From Oscillospiraceae bacterium (GTDB lineage: Bacteria > Bacillota > Clostridia > Oscillospirales > Oscillospiraceae): DNA of 64,000 nt. The stretch's first letter is position 1, and every line of letters starts with the position of its first letter. Shown here piece by piece: positions 1 through 8,111 of this stretch. Under the pieces are notes generated by a model, which saw nothing but the letters and a program-made list of their open reading frames with translations, had not been told where the DNA came from and made no database searches. Location: NCBI GenBank assembly GCA_017428565.1, contig JAFRQP010000020.1:1-64000 (forward strand), in the 5' to 3' direction. The position numbers and the translations under genes were made by a program.

Positions 1-22
1 CTACCTACTGAGCTACAGCAGC
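1..22 (-). tRNA. tRNA, 5' end only (cut by window start)
   Basis: The reverse strand from position 22 reads as a 7-nt acceptor strand, then TA, then a D-arm start GCTC followed by AGTAGGTAG, the standard 5' third of a bacterial tRNA. The anticodon lies outside the window, so the isotype cannot be read. It would be co-transcribed downstream of the tRNA-Asp gene. Confidence 0.75.
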
Positions 23-27
23 AAAGT

Positions 28-51
28 ACATGCCCCCTATTGGGGGCATGT
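28..51. other. 10-bp perfect hairpin between two tRNA genes
   Basis: ACATGCCCCC and GGGGGCATGT form a perfect 10-bp stem with a 4-nt loop, filling the space between tRNA-Asp and the next tRNA. It has no U tract on either strand, so it is more likely a processing signal or insulating hairpin than a terminator. Confidence 0.5.
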
Positions 52-52
52 G

Positions 53-129
53 TGGCGACCGAGAAGGGACTTGAACCCTCGACCTCCGGCGTGACAGGCC
101 GGCGTTCTAACCGACTGAACCACTCGGCC
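53..129 (-). tRNA. tRNA-Asp (GTC)
   Basis: The 77-nt reverse-strand sequence folds as a cloverleaf. The acceptor GGCCGAG pairs with CTCGGTC, the anticodon stem-loop CGGCCTGTCACGCCG carries anticodon GTC, the T-loop GTTCAAG is present, and CCA is encoded. A strong promoter lies just upstream at 141-169 and a second tRNA follows, so this is the start of a tRNA transcription unit. Confidence 0.95.
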
Positions 130-140
130 ACGGCTCAGTT

Positions 141-169
141 AGTGTATCAAATGAATCCGGATTTGTCAA
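141..169 (-). promoter_or_regulatory. Promoter for the tRNA unit
   Basis: On the reverse strand TTGACA (164-169) and TACACT (141-146) are separated by exactly 17 bp, a near-consensus housekeeping promoter. The predicted start lies a few bases before the tRNA-Asp 5' end. Confidence 0.8.
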
Positions 170-197
170 CAACTTTTTTTCAAAAGCGCAGGATTTT

Positions 198-1112
198 TCA
201 GTTTTCCGCTTCTTCGGCGGGGCGCGGGCCCTCGTCCTTCGTCCGCAGCAGCACGAATAGCGCCAGCAGGAACAGGGGGATGCCGGCCACGAGACCCATC
301 AGGCTCGGCCCCAGGATCGTCTCGTTGGCGTAGCTCCGGTTCAGCACCAGCACCGGGATGGCCGCCGCGGCGTTGACCGCGCCGTGGCCCAGGGCCGGGA
401 CCCAGAGGCAGCGGGTCTTCTCATAGCAGAGATCCAGCAGCAGGCCCACGGCGACGGTGAAGAGGCAGAACGCGAAAAGCCCCGGCAGCGGCGCGCCCCA
501 GTAGGAAAAGCCGTACTCGTAGCCCGCCAGGATCATCACCGGCCAGTGCCAGGCGCCCCAGATCACCCCGCCCAGCAGCCAGCCCCGCCGCCGGCCGAAG
601 CGGGCCTTCAGCCGGGGCAGCATGGCGCCGCGCCAGCCCGCCTCCTCGCCCAGGGCGAGGAAGGTGTTCAGGATCGGGGCGTAGGTCACGGCCTGGACCG
701 CGCTGACCAGGGTGAAGGCGGAGGCCGGGACGGCCTGGGCCTCAAACTGCTCCAGGGCGGCCTGGCCGCCGGCGGCCTCCAGCTGGTCCAGGAAGGGCTG
801 GCCGCTGAGATCCAGCCGGCCGGGGAAGCAGAGGAAATAGAGCGCCGCGCCCAGCACGGTCAGCAGCGCCGGGGCGAACCAGGCGGCGAAGAACCACTTC
901 CACTTGCCCCGCAGGAGCGGCCGCCAGCCCATGCCCCGCAGGGGGATGCCGGCCAGCAGGGCCGCCGCCAGCGGCGCGAACATGCAGCACATCATGATGA
1001 GCGTGAAGGCCGTCTGATTCCCCTGCCGGGCAAAGCTCGAGGCCGCGGCCTGGAGGGGCCAGGCCAGCGCGAAGGCCCAGAGGAGATACAGAACCAGTTT
1101 CTTGTCCTTCAT
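198..1112 (-). CDS. CPBP family intramembrane metalloprotease
   Basis: A 304-aa polytopic membrane protein of the CAAX-protease and bacteriocin-processing (CPBP, Rce1-like) family. The diagnostic sites are visible: EEAGWRG (EExxxR motif, around residue 157), HWP in the next helix (around 190), and GHGAVN near residue 243, the glutamate and histidine metal ligands of the family. Family members cleave membrane peptides or serve bacteriocin immunity; the substrate here cannot be told. It is the last gene of a six-gene reverse-strand operon and starts 24 bp after the ABC permease stop, so it may process or protect against whatever the exporter handles. Confidence 0.85.
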   Translation of the reverse strand: MKDKKLVLYLLWAFALAWPLQAAASSFARQGNQTAFTLIMMCCMFAPLAAALLAGIPLRGMGWRPLLRGKWKWFFAAWFAPALLTVLGAALYFLCFPGRLDLSGQPFLDQLEAAGGQAALEQFEAQAVPASAFTLVSAVQAVTYAPILNTFLALGEEAGWRGAMLPRLKARFGRRRGWLLGGVIWGAWHWPVMILAGYEYGFSYWGAPLPGLFAFCLFTVAVGLLLDLCYEKTRCLWVPALGHGAVNAAAAIPVLVLNRSYANETILGPSLMGLVAGIPLFLLALFVLLRTKDEGPRPAEEAEN

Positions 1113-1136
1113 GAGCGTCCCTTTCTCTCCGCGCCC

Positions 1137-2723
1137 TTACAGCGCGTCGAACAGGGCCGTGCCCTTCTTGCGCAGCCACAGGAACAGCAGCGCGCAGAGC
1201 AGCAGCATCAGGCCCAGCATGCCGAAGCCCACCGCCTCCATGCTGAGATACTTGCTCAGCAGCAGGTAGGCCAGCACCGGCAGCGCCGAGAAGCCCATCC
1301 CCACGAACATGGTCACCAGGACGCTCATGCCGCTCTTGACGGCCTGGGTCTCGTTGATCCAGTTGAAGTTGGGGTGACGCAGGTTCTCAAAGAGACCCAG
1401 CAGCGCGATGAACAGGACATTGACCGTGGGCAGGGCAAAGAGCAGGAAGAGGACAGCCCCCTTGTACTCCAGTACGAAGGCCATGATCGCCGCGCAGAGC
1501 AGCACCGCCGGCACCGCCAGCACCAGATGCAGCTGCAGCTTGGCGGAGAGGATGTCCCAGGTGGACACGGGCATGGACTTGGGCAGCCACAGGCTCCGCC
1601 CCTCCAGGGAGATGGAGGGCGCCGTGAGGATGATCGTCACGCCCATGAAGCAGAGGAGGACCACGAAAAGCGGCTGGAGCATGGGCGCCAGCATCGGCCA
1701 CTCCGGCATCGAGGTCAGGGCCTTGCCCTTGATGAGCAGGACCACGGCGGCGATCACCACGAAGAACACGCCCAGCGCGCCGTTGAGCATGTAGGCGGGC
1801 AGACCCCAGAGCCGACGCAGCTCCATGTTCAGCAGGGCGGCGCGGGGAGATCTGGCCTTGGCGGTGCGCTCCACATAGCGCTTCTTGGCGCCGGAGCCCC
1901 GGGCCGTGGCCGTCTGGATGAAGGTGCGGGAGAGCAGCAGCATCGCCAGGGCGAAGATGGCAAGGCTTGCCGCCAGGAGCAGCAGCACCCGCAGCAGCTC
2001 CCCGTTGACGACGCCCTCGCCGATCCAGACCAGGGGCGCCGCGGAGCCCAGAGCCCGCTCCAGCCCCGCGGGGTTGGCGGCCAGATCCGTCAGCATGCTG
2101 TTCATCTGGAAGCTGAAGTACATGTACACGCCCAGGAAGACCAGGGAGATGAGCAGGCTGATCAGGCTCTTGTTGCGGGCGCGGGCGGCGGCCAGGTGGA
2201 TCAGCCAGCCCAGCAGCGCGGAAAGGACCACGTTCAGCAGGGGCAGGATCAAGAAGAAGCTGATCAGGAAGGCGGCCCAGCCCGCGGCGCTCAGCTCGCC
2301 GGGCCAGTACATCAGCGCCGGGATCGCCACCGGCAGGGCAAACACCAGGGCCAGCACCAGCAGCAGGAAGAGGCGGCTGAGCAGGATGTGGATGGGCTTG
2401 ATGGGCATGCTCAGCAGCAGGTCGTTGTCCTTGGCCTCGTAGAGCTGGGCCTTGGCCGTGAAGACGTTGCCGATCAGCATGAGGCTGAAGGTCATGACTG
2501 CGGCGAAGGCGAAATACAGCCAGCCCAGCCCGGCCATGCGGAAGGCGGGGCCGATGACCTCAAAGATCCGGGAAAACAGGGTCCCCAGGGACACCAGGGA
2601 GAGGATCATCAGGCAGGCAAAGCCGATGAGCTTGCCCCGGCTCTGGGCTTTCTTGGTCCTGCTGGCGCCGGTGAGGACGCTGAGCAGAGCCTCCATCCGG
2701 GTTCGAAGCAGCACCTTAAGCAT
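1137..2723 (-). CDS. ABC transporter permease, 12-TM type
   Basis: A 528-aa hydrophobic protein with about a dozen predicted helices in two halves, split near residues 270-300 by a charged stretch. It is of the large ABC-2-like permease type usual in Clostridia. Its first 8 bases overlap the end of the ATPase gene, so the two are translationally coupled and should form one exporter. Substrate unknown. The N-terminal segment MLKVLLRTRMEALL is an amphipathic lead-in before the first helix. No frameshift or truncation is visible. Confidence 0.8.
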   Translation of the reverse strand: MLKVLLRTRMEALLSVLTGASRTKKAQSRGKLIGFACLMILSLVSLGTLFSRIFEVIGPAFRMAGLGWLYFAFAAVMTFSLMLIGNVFTAKAQLYEAKDNDLLLSMPIKPIHILLSRLFLLLVLALVFALPVAIPALMYWPGELSAAGWAAFLISFFLILPLLNVVLSALLGWLIHLAAARARNKSLISLLISLVFLGVYMYFSFQMNSMLTDLAANPAGLERALGSAAPLVWIGEGVVNGELLRVLLLLAASLAIFALAMLLLSRTFIQTATARGSGAKKRYVERTAKARSPRAALLNMELRRLWGLPAYMLNGALGVFFVVIAAVVLLIKGKALTSMPEWPMLAPMLQPLFVVLLCFMGVTIILTAPSISLEGRSLWLPKSMPVSTWDILSAKLQLHLVLAVPAVLLCAAIMAFVLEYKGAVLFLLFALPTVNVLFIALLGLFENLRHPNFNWINETQAVKSGMSVLVTMFVGMGFSALPVLAYLLLSKYLSMEAVGFGMLGLMLLLCALLFLWLRKKGTALFDAL

Positions 2724-3429
2724 GTTCGTCCTCCAGTTCCAGGAACACGTCCTCCAGAGAGGCGTTGCCCTTGACCTCCTGCATGGAGCCGCTGGCGATC
2801 AGCCGGCCCTCCTTGATGATAGCCACCTTGTCGCAGAGCTTCTCCGCCACGTCCAGCACATGGGTGGAGAAGAAGATGGCCCCGCCCTTGTCGCAGTGCT
2901 CGTGCATCAGCGCCTTGAGCAGATGGGAGGCCTTGGGATCCAGACCCACAAAGGGCTCATCCATCAGGATCAGCTTGGGCTCGTGGATCCAGGCGGCGAT
3001 CAGCGCCAGCTTCTGCTTCATGCCGTGGGAGAAGGCGGAGAGAGGCTGGGCCAGGTCGCCCTCGATCTCCAGCATCTGGGCGTATTTGTGGATCCGCTCC
3101 CGGCGGACCGTGGGCTCCACCCGGAACACGTCCCCGATGAAGTTCAGAAAGCGGATGCCGGACATGAACTCGTAGAGATCCGGGTTGTCCGGGATGTAGG
3201 CCATCTGCTGCTTGCAGTCCAGGGGCCGGGCCTTCATGTCCTGCCCGGCGATGAGGATCTGCCCCTCCTCGAAGGGCAGGATGCCCGCGCAGGCCTTCAG
3301 GGTGGTGGTTTTGCCGGCGCCGTTGTGGCCGATGAAGCCGTAGATCTCGCCCGGGGCGATGTGCAGGCTCAGATCGTCCACGGCCTTCTTGTCGCCGTAG
3401 CTCTTGGTCAGATGTTGGATTTGAAGCAT
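2716..3429 (-). CDS. ABC transporter ATP-binding protein
   Basis: A 237-aa nucleotide-binding subunit. Walker A is GHNGAGKTTT (about residue 34), Walker B is LILMDEPFVGLD (about 155), and the H-loop is STHVLD (about 190). The signature motif is the variant FSHGMKQKL in place of LSGGQ, common in ABC-2 type exporters. It overlaps the downstream permease by 8 nt. The pair probably exports a lipid-like, peptide or antibiotic substrate, but nothing in the sequence fixes which. Confidence 0.9.
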   Translation of the reverse strand: MLQIQHLTKSYGDKKAVDDLSLHIAPGEIYGFIGHNGAGKTTTLKACAGILPFEEGQILIAGQDMKARPLDCKQQMAYIPDNPDLYEFMSGIRFLNFIGDVFRVEPTVRRERIHKYAQMLEIEGDLAQPLSAFSHGMKQKLALIAAWIHEPKLILMDEPFVGLDPKASHLLKALMHEHCDKGGAIFFSTHVLDVAEKLCDKVAIIKEGRLIASGSMQEVKGNASLEDVFLELEDEHA

Positions 3430-3485
3430 GGTGATCTACTCCTTTATTTCCGTTTTTTCTCTTGTTTTTCCTGTGATTTTCTTTA

Positions 3486-3986
3486 TCATGCCCGGCGCAC
3501 GCGGAGGAAATAGCGCAGCAGCGGCGCGAAAATCACGATCAGCATGATACCCGTCACATTGCCGCTGAAATGCTCCGGCAGGGTGGACAGATAGATCCCG
3601 GAGCCGCCGAACATCACGGCCATGGCCAGGCGCAGATCCGCCATCAGATCCCGCACCAGGCGGTAGACCCGGACCCGGTTCAGCACCGTGACGCGCTTGC
3701 CGGTGTTCCAGCTCTTGGGGAAGCGGCCCACCAGGGCGATGGACAGGTCCATCACCAGGCCGACGATGGGCAGGATCAGCAGGGTCCCCCGTCCGCCGGT
3801 GCCGTCGATCTCACCGGCGGCGTTGTAGTGGGTGGGGATCTGCTGGGGCAGCTTGTGCCAGATGATGCATAGATATGCGATGCTGCCCAGCAGGAGCACC
3901 GGGGCCAGGATACCCGCGATGCGCTGGTACAGGCTGGGCGGTCCGCCGCAGAAGGCGTCCGCCTGGGCGCGGGAGGGGATTCTCAT
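3486..3986 (-). CDS. DUF1648 domain membrane protein
   Basis: A 166-aa protein with four predicted membrane helices. The DUF1648 hallmark LPQQIPTHYNAAGEIDGTG lies after the first helix. In Firmicutes this domain (SdpI-type proteins) accompanies peptide immunity and cell-envelope exporters, which fits its place between a small regulator and an ABC exporter. It starts 12 bp after the ribbon-helix-helix gene and ends 56 bp before the ATPase gene. The ribosome site (GGGGGTG) is weak, suggesting coupling to the gene before. Confidence 0.75.
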   Translation of the reverse strand: MRIPSRAQADAFCGGPPSLYQRIAGILAPVLLLGSIAYLCIIWHKLPQQIPTHYNAAGEIDGTGGRGTLLILPIVGLVMDLSIALVGRFPKSWNTGKRVTVLNRVRVYRLVRDLMADLRLAMAVMFGGSGIYLSTLPEHFSGNVTGIMLIVIFAPLLRYFLRVRRA

Positions 3987-3998
3987 CGCAGCACCCCC

Positions 3999-4202
3999 TT
4001 ATCCGATATCCAGCTCGATGGGCTGGTCGATCTCCTCGCCCACGTACTTGCCGTTCTTCTTCCGCTGCTTGACGCACTCGGTGAGCAGATACTCGATCTG
4101 GCCGTTGAGAGAGCGGAAGTCGTCCTCCGCCCAGCGGGCCAGCGCGTCATAGAGCTTGGGGGACAGGCGCAGCGGCACCTGTTTCTTCGCGGTGTCAGCC
4201 AT
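3999..4202 (-). CDS. Ribbon-helix-helix (Arc-type) DNA-binding protein
   Basis: A 67-aa protein. VPLRLSPKLYDALARWAEDD gives the beta strand followed by helix A, and RSLNGQIEYLL the second helix, as in Arc/MetJ-type dimers. Small Arc-like genes next to SPFH genes are common in Firmicutes and Actinobacteria. It lies 9 bp downstream of the SPFH gene. Paired palindromes at the operon promoter (5271-5289) are plausible operator sites for it, by inference only. Confidence 0.75.
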   Translation of the reverse strand: MADTAKKQVPLRLSPKLYDALARWAEDDFRSLNGQIEYLLTECVKQRKKNGKYVGEEIDQPIELDIG

Positions 4203-4211
4203 GGCTGCTCC

Positions 4212-5249
4212 TTAATACAGGGAGCCGGAGTTCACTACCGGCTGGGCGTCCCGGTTGCCGCAGAGCACCACCAGCAGGTTCGAGACCATGGCGGCCTTGC
4301 GCTCCTCGTCCAGCTCCACGGTGTGGTTCTCGCTGAGCCGCTCCAGGGCCATCTCCACCATGCCCACGGCCCCGTCCACGATCATCTTGCGGGCGTCGAT
4401 GATGGCGCTGGCCTGCTGGCGCTGCAGCATGACCGCCGCGATCTCCGGCGCGTAGGCCAGATAGGTGATGCGGGCCTCCACGATCTGGATGCCGGCCTCG
4501 GCGACCTTCTGCTGGATCTCGTCCCGGATGCGCTGGGCCACCAGCTCGCTGGAGCCCCGCAGGCTGCCCTCGTCGGCCACGCCGTCGCCGGTGGTGTCCA
4601 CGCCCGGCGCCACGTCGTAGGGGTAGATGCGCACGATGTTGCGCACCGCGCTGTCGCACTGCAGGGACAAGTATTCCTTGTAGTTGTCCACGTTGAAGAC
4701 CGCCTTGGCGGTGTCGGTGACCTTCCAGATCACGGCGATGCCGATCTCCACGGGATTGCCCAGACAGTCGTTGATCTTCTGCCGGGAGTTGGAGAGGGTC
4801 ATGGCCTTCAGGGAGATCTTCTTGTTGGTCATCTGGGCGCTCTGAGCAGAGCCGGTAAGCAGCGCGTTCAGCGTGGCGCCGCCGGCGCCGTTTCCGCCGT
4901 CCACGTCGCCGGACTGGTTCAGCTTGGTCTTGGCCGCCGGGTTCACCGCCACGCAGAAGGGATTGACGAAGTAGAAGCCCTCCTCCTTCAGCGTGCCCAC
5001 ATACTTGCCGAAGAGCGTGAGCACCAGAGCCTCCTGGGGCTTGAGCACCTTGAGACCCAGGGCGGGGAACCAGCCGATGCCGACCCAGATGATGCCCACC
5101 ACGAACAGCGCCACGCCCCAGCCCTGACCCTTGTCGAAGCCGAAGATGCCGCCCAGGACCATCAGGGCCACGCCCGCCAGATACAGCAGGACGATCAGCA
5201 GCAGCATGGCCATGCCGTTTTTCTTGTTATTCAACACGATCTCTTTCAT
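4212..5249 (-). CDS. SPFH/stomatin-family membrane protein
   Basis: A 345-aa protein starting at [10 protein letters not shown]. This start has AGGAGG a few bases upstream and lies after the promoter at 5281-5309; an upstream in-frame start 49 codons earlier would lie beyond that promoter. Two hydrophobic helices (about residues 12-32 and 38-58) precede an SPFH domain (about 85-280, including [18 protein letters not shown] and the [19 protein letters not shown] strand) and an assembly helix near 290-315. SPFH proteins build oligomeric membrane scaffolds. As first gene of the operon it may organise the exporter and protease encoded behind it. Confidence 0.85.
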   Translation of the reverse strand: MKEIVLNNKKNGMAMLLLIVLLYLAGVALMVLGGIFGFDKGQGWGVALFVVGIIWVGIGWFPALGLKVLKPQEALVLTLFGKYVGTLKEEGFYFVNPFCVAVNPAAKTKLNQSGDVDGGNGAGGATLNALLTGSAQSAQMTNKKISLKAMTLSNSRQKINDCLGNPVEIGIAVIWKVTDTAKAVFNVDNYKEYLSLQCDSAVRNIVRIYPYDVAPGVDTTGDGVADEGSLRGSSELVAQRIRDEIQQKVAEAGIQIVEARITYLAYAPEIAAVMLQRQQASAIIDARKMIVDGAVGMVEMALERLSENHTVELDEERKAAMVSNLLVVLCGNRDAQPVVNSGSLY

Positions 5250-5270
5250 CGCTCGTGTCCTCCTTCGGTT

Positions 5271-5309
5271 TGATATCAAAATGATATCACCAAGATGTGC
5301 GGTTGTCAA
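5271..5309 (-). promoter_or_regulatory. Promoter with twin TGATATCA palindromes, SPFH operon
   Basis: On the reverse strand TTGACA (5304-5309) and TATCAT (5281-5286) are 17 bp apart. Two identical 8-bp palindromes TGATATCA (5271-5278 and 5282-5289), 3 bp apart, cover the -10 and start region. They look like an operator for a small dimeric repressor. Confidence 0.75.
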
Positions 5310-5422
5310 GTGCTTTGTGAAAAAATAATCAAAAAATCGGAGGAGAGAGCCGGGCGTTTCCCGGCAGGCGCCCCCGCGCGCCGGGCACAGGGGCAATCCC
5401 CCGGGAAGCCGCCGGAATGGTG

Positions 5423-5452
5423 TTGAAAAGCCCCGCCCTTTTGTGCTACAAT
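5423..5452 (+). promoter_or_regulatory. Promoter of miaB
   Basis: TTGAAA (5423-5428) and TACAAT (5447-5452) with an 18-bp spacer. The start point falls near 5459, which rules out the upstream in-frame ATG at 5456 and supports translation from 5489. Confidence 0.75.
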
Positions 5453-5488
5453 ATCATGAAATACTTTGTGCTGAAGGAACGATGGAAC

Positions 5489-6904
5489 ATGGCATATATC
5501 AGAAAAGAGATCCCCGCGGAGGAAATCGCCCGGCAGGAGGAGATCTGCCGCCGCATTTTTGACCGGGTCACGGCCGACGGGCAGCGGCCCCTGGCCATGG
5601 TGGACACCTACGGCTGCCAGCAGAACGAGGCCGACAGCGAAAAGCTCCGGGGCTATCTGGCCGAGATGGGCTACGGCTTCACCCAGGACGAATTTCAGGC
5701 GGACGTGATCGTGGTGAACACCTGCGCCGTGCGGGAGCACGCGGAAATGCGGGTCTTCGGCAACGTGGGGGCCCTGAACCACACGAAGAAGGCCCGGCCC
5801 GGCCAGCTCATCGCCGTCTGCGGCTGCATGGTGCAGCAGCCCCACATCGCCGAGAAGATCAAGAAGTCCTATCCCATCGTGGACCTGGTCTTCGGGCCCC
5901 ACGAGCTCTGGCGCTTCCCGGAGCTGCTGGAGAAGGCCATGAGCGGCAAAAAGCGCGTCTTCGCCACCGAGAAGGACGACGGTGCCGTGGCCGAGGGCAT
6001 CCCCCTGCGGCGGGACGGGACCGTGAAGGCCTGGCTCAGCATCATGTACGGCTGCAACAACTTCTGCACCTATTGCATCGTGCCCTATGTCCGGGGACGG
6101 GAGCGCTCCCGCAAGCCCGAGGACGTGGTGCGGGAGGCCCGGGAGCTCATCGCCGCGGGCTATAAGGACATCACCCTCCTGGGCCAGAATGTGAACTCCT
6201 ACGGCCGGGATCTGGGCTGCGGCGTGGATTTTGCCGACCTGATCCGCATGGTGGACGAGATCGACGGGGACTATGTGCTGCGCTTCATGACCAGCCACCC
6301 CAAGGACGCCACGGAAAAGCTCTTTCGCACCATGGCGGAGAGCCGGCACTGCGCCCACCAGCTGCATCTGCCCGTCCAGTCCGGCAACGACCGGGTGCTG
6401 CGGGCCATGAACCGCAGCTACACCCGGCAGAAGTACCTGGACCAGGTGGCCCTGGCCCGGCAGTACATGCCGGATCTGGTGCTGACCACGGATATCATCG
6501 TGGGCTTCCCCGGGGAGACGGAGGAGGAGTTCAACGACACCCTCTCCCTCTGCGAGGCCGTGCGCTACGACGCCATGTTCACCTTCATCTACTCCAAGCG
6601 GGTGGGCACCCCCGCGGCCTCCATGCCGGACCCCTATACCCGCGCCGACAAGCAGCGGCACTTTGACGCTCTGGTGGAGTTGTCGAACCGCATCTCCGCT
6701 GAGAAGCATAAGGAGTACGAGGGCAAGACCCTCCGCGTCCTGGTGGACGGGGAGACCGGCCGGGACGAGTATAATCTCTCCAGCCGCACCGACGGCGGCA
6801 GGCTGGTGCACCTGAAGGGCGACCCCGGCCTCGTCGGCCAGTTCGTGAACGTGACCATCACCGCCTCCAACACCTGGGCGCTGTACGGCCGGATAGAGTT
6901 TTGA
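5489..6904 (+). CDS. miaB: tRNA-2-methylthio-N6-dimethylallyladenosine synthase MiaB
   Basis: A 471-aa radical-SAM methylthiotransferase that adds the 2-methylthio group to i6A37 of tRNAs reading UNN codons. The N-terminal UPF0004 domain shows VDTYGCQQNEADSEK with the cysteines of the auxiliary cluster (further Cys in NTCAVRE and CGCMVQQ). The radical-SAM motif is GCNNFCTYCIVPYVRGRE (CxxxCxxC, about residue 190). A C-terminal TRAM domain ends in FVNVTITASNTWALYGRIEF. The start at 5489 follows GAAGGA and fits the promoter. Its TGA stop lies inside a heptameric repeat. In Clostridia miaB commonly precedes mutS; here repeats, two extra genes and about 1.6 kb separate them. Confidence 0.95.
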   Translation: MAYIRKEIPAEEIARQEEICRRIFDRVTADGQRPLAMVDTYGCQQNEADSEKLRGYLAEMGYGFTQDEFQADVIVVNTCAVREHAEMRVFGNVGALNHTKKARPGQLIAVCGCMVQQPHIAEKIKKSYPIVDLVFGPHELWRFPELLEKAMSGKKRVFATEKDDGAVAEGIPLRRDGTVKAWLSIMYGCNNFCTYCIVPYVRGRERSRKPEDVVREARELIAAGYKDITLLGQNVNSYGRDLGCGVDFADLIRMVDEIDGDYVLRFMTSHPKDATEKLFRTMAESRHCAHQLHLPVQSGNDRVLRAMNRSYTRQKYLDQVALARQYMPDLVLTTDIIVGFPGETEEEFNDTLSLCEAVRYDAMFTFIYSKRVGTPAASMPDPYTRADKQRHFDALVELSNRISAEKHKEYEGKTLRVLVDGETGRDEYNLSSRTDGGRLVHLKGDPGLVGQFVNVTITASNTWALYGRIEF

Positions 6905-6925
6905 GTTTTGAGAGTTGAGTTTTGA
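6898..6925 (+). repeat. Heptameric tandem repeat at the miaB stop codon
   Basis: Four 7-nt units: GTTTTGA, GTTTTGA, GAGTTGA, GTTTTGA. The first contains the real miaB stop. Because 7 is not a multiple of 3, the TGA of successive units falls in all three frames. Confidence 0.8.
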
Positions 6926-6933
6926 GAGGGCCG

Positions 6934-7236
6934 GGCAATAAGCCCTCCCGCGCGCACGCGTAGGCATACTTAGTAATTATTTGAGCGGTGAGAGAAACGA
7001 CAAAAAGCCTTCCCCGCGCACGGGGAAGGTGCCCCAGTGCGCACACTGGGGCGGATGAGGTCCTTTTTGCCCGAAGTTACGGAGGAGTCCTCGCTTCGCT
7101 CGGGGACCTCATCAGTCAGCTGCGCTGACAGCTTCCCCGTGCGCGGGGAAGCCGGAGCTTCGCTCGGGGACCTCATCCACCGCATACCCGCAGGGCACGC
7201 AGAGCGGTCCCCCTTCCCCCTGCGGGGGGAAGGCAA
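6934..7236. repeat. Palindrome-rich intergenic repeat, copy 1
   Basis: This fills the gap between miaB and the next gene. It is a string of hairpins: CTTCCCCGCGCACGGGGAAG, GCCCCAGTGCGCACACTGGG (plus closing C), TCAGCTGCGCTGA, CTTCCCCGTGCGCGGGGAAG and CTTCCCCCTGCGGGGGGAAG. The linkers GGATGAGGTC and GACCTCATC are themselves inverse to each other. A second copy with the same module order lies at 7752-8035. A reduced relative (CTTCCCCGCACACGGGGAAG, GGATGAGGTC) is at 31309-31355. Confidence 0.85.
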
Positions 7237-7256
7237 CACGCGAAAGAGGAGAAGAC

Positions 7257-7745
7257 ATGAGCTTTGATTATGGAGAATATCTTTTCCAAAACTTCTGGCT
7301 TCCCATCAGCATACTGTCCTTTTTCCTCCTGGGCGGCTGCTTCGCCCTCCTGGTTATGAAGCCTGTCAAAACCGCGTATGAAAAAGAGAATGAGCCGGAA
7401 GAAACACTGACGCAAAAGATCCTCGGCGGACTGCTTGCTGTAATAGCCATTGGCTTTTTGCTCTTCATCAATCTTCGGACGCTGTTCGGACTGGGCGTCG
7501 ATCTATACCGGGATCGAAATGAGCAGGCCATCGAGCATCGCGGCGTGATTGAGGAAATCGTTCCGATCGAAGAACCGATACATAAGTACCAGACTTCGGA
7601 AGGCACGAGCTTTGGCGTGATGATGACCATCGGAGGAGAACGCTTCCATGCCATGTCCTCTGGAGACTTTGAAGTTGGGCAGCCGGTTCAGATCTTGTAT
7701 CTTCCAAACAGTCATTGCATTTTGGAGATTCGTGGCATAGACTGA
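7257..7745 (+). CDS. Uncharacterised two-helix membrane protein
   Basis: A 162-aa protein not recognised. Two hydrophobic helices (about residues 13-36 and 60-80) enclose a short charged loop rich in Glu and Lys. After the second helix comes a soluble domain (about 85-162) with predicted beta strands, for example GVIEEIVPIEE, GVMMTIGGERFHAMS and QPVQILYLPNSHCILEI, suggesting a small barrel such as an OB or NfeD-like fold on one face of the membrane. AGAGGAG precedes the ATG. The gene is sandwiched between two copies of the same palindromic repeat and is less GC-rich than miaB and mutS, which suggests it arrived with the repeats. No function is claimed. Confidence 0.6.
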   Translation: MSFDYGEYLFQNFWLPISILSFFLLGGCFALLVMKPVKTAYEKENEPEETLTQKILGGLLAVIAIGFLLFINLRTLFGLGVDLYRDRNEQAIEHRGVIEEIVPIEEPIHKYQTSEGTSFGVMMTIGGERFHAMSSGDFEVGQPVQILYLPNSHCILEIRGID

Positions 7746-7751
7746 CCAAGT

Positions 7752-8090
7752 GAATAAGCCTTCCTCGCGCACCGTAAGGCGTACGTAGAGATGCTTTGAG
7801 CGGTGAGAGAAGCGGCCAAAAAGCCTTCCCCGCGCACGGGGAAGGTGCCCCAGTGCGCACACTGGGGCGGATGAGGTCCTTTTTGTCTGGGTAGGAAGAA
7901 GCCCTCGCTTCGCTCGGGGACCTCATCAGTCAGCTTCGCCGACAGCTTCCCCGTGCGCGGGGAAGCCGGAGCTTCGCTCGGGGACCTCATCCACCGCAAG
8001 CGGTCCCCCTTCCCCCTGCGGGGGGAAGGCAAAGGGGACCTCATCAGTCAGCTTCGCTGACAGCTTCCCCGTGCGCGGGGAAGCCGGAGG
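7752..8090. repeat. Palindrome-rich intergenic repeat, copy 2 with extra module
   Basis: Same module order as copy 1, including the lead-in TTTGAGCGGTGAGAGAA. It is followed by an added third module (8036-8090, GACCTCATCAGTCAGCTTCG then the CTTCCCCGTGCGCGGGGAAG hairpin). The trailing GCCGGAGG units run into the ribosome site of the DUF559 gene. Confidence 0.85.
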
Positions 8091-8111
8091 AACGGAAAGC
8101 CGGAGGATAAC

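Noticed and set aside
384..2774. A 796-codon open frame on the forward strand
   Set aside because: It is a GC-driven shadow of the ABC permease and CPBP genes on the other strand; its product is rich in Gln, His, Arg and Gly without any domain.
6934..8090. Possible CRISPR array in the miaB-mutS gap
   Set aside because: The repeated units are hairpins of different sequence in fixed order, with no equal-length repeats and unique spacers, and no cas gene is present.
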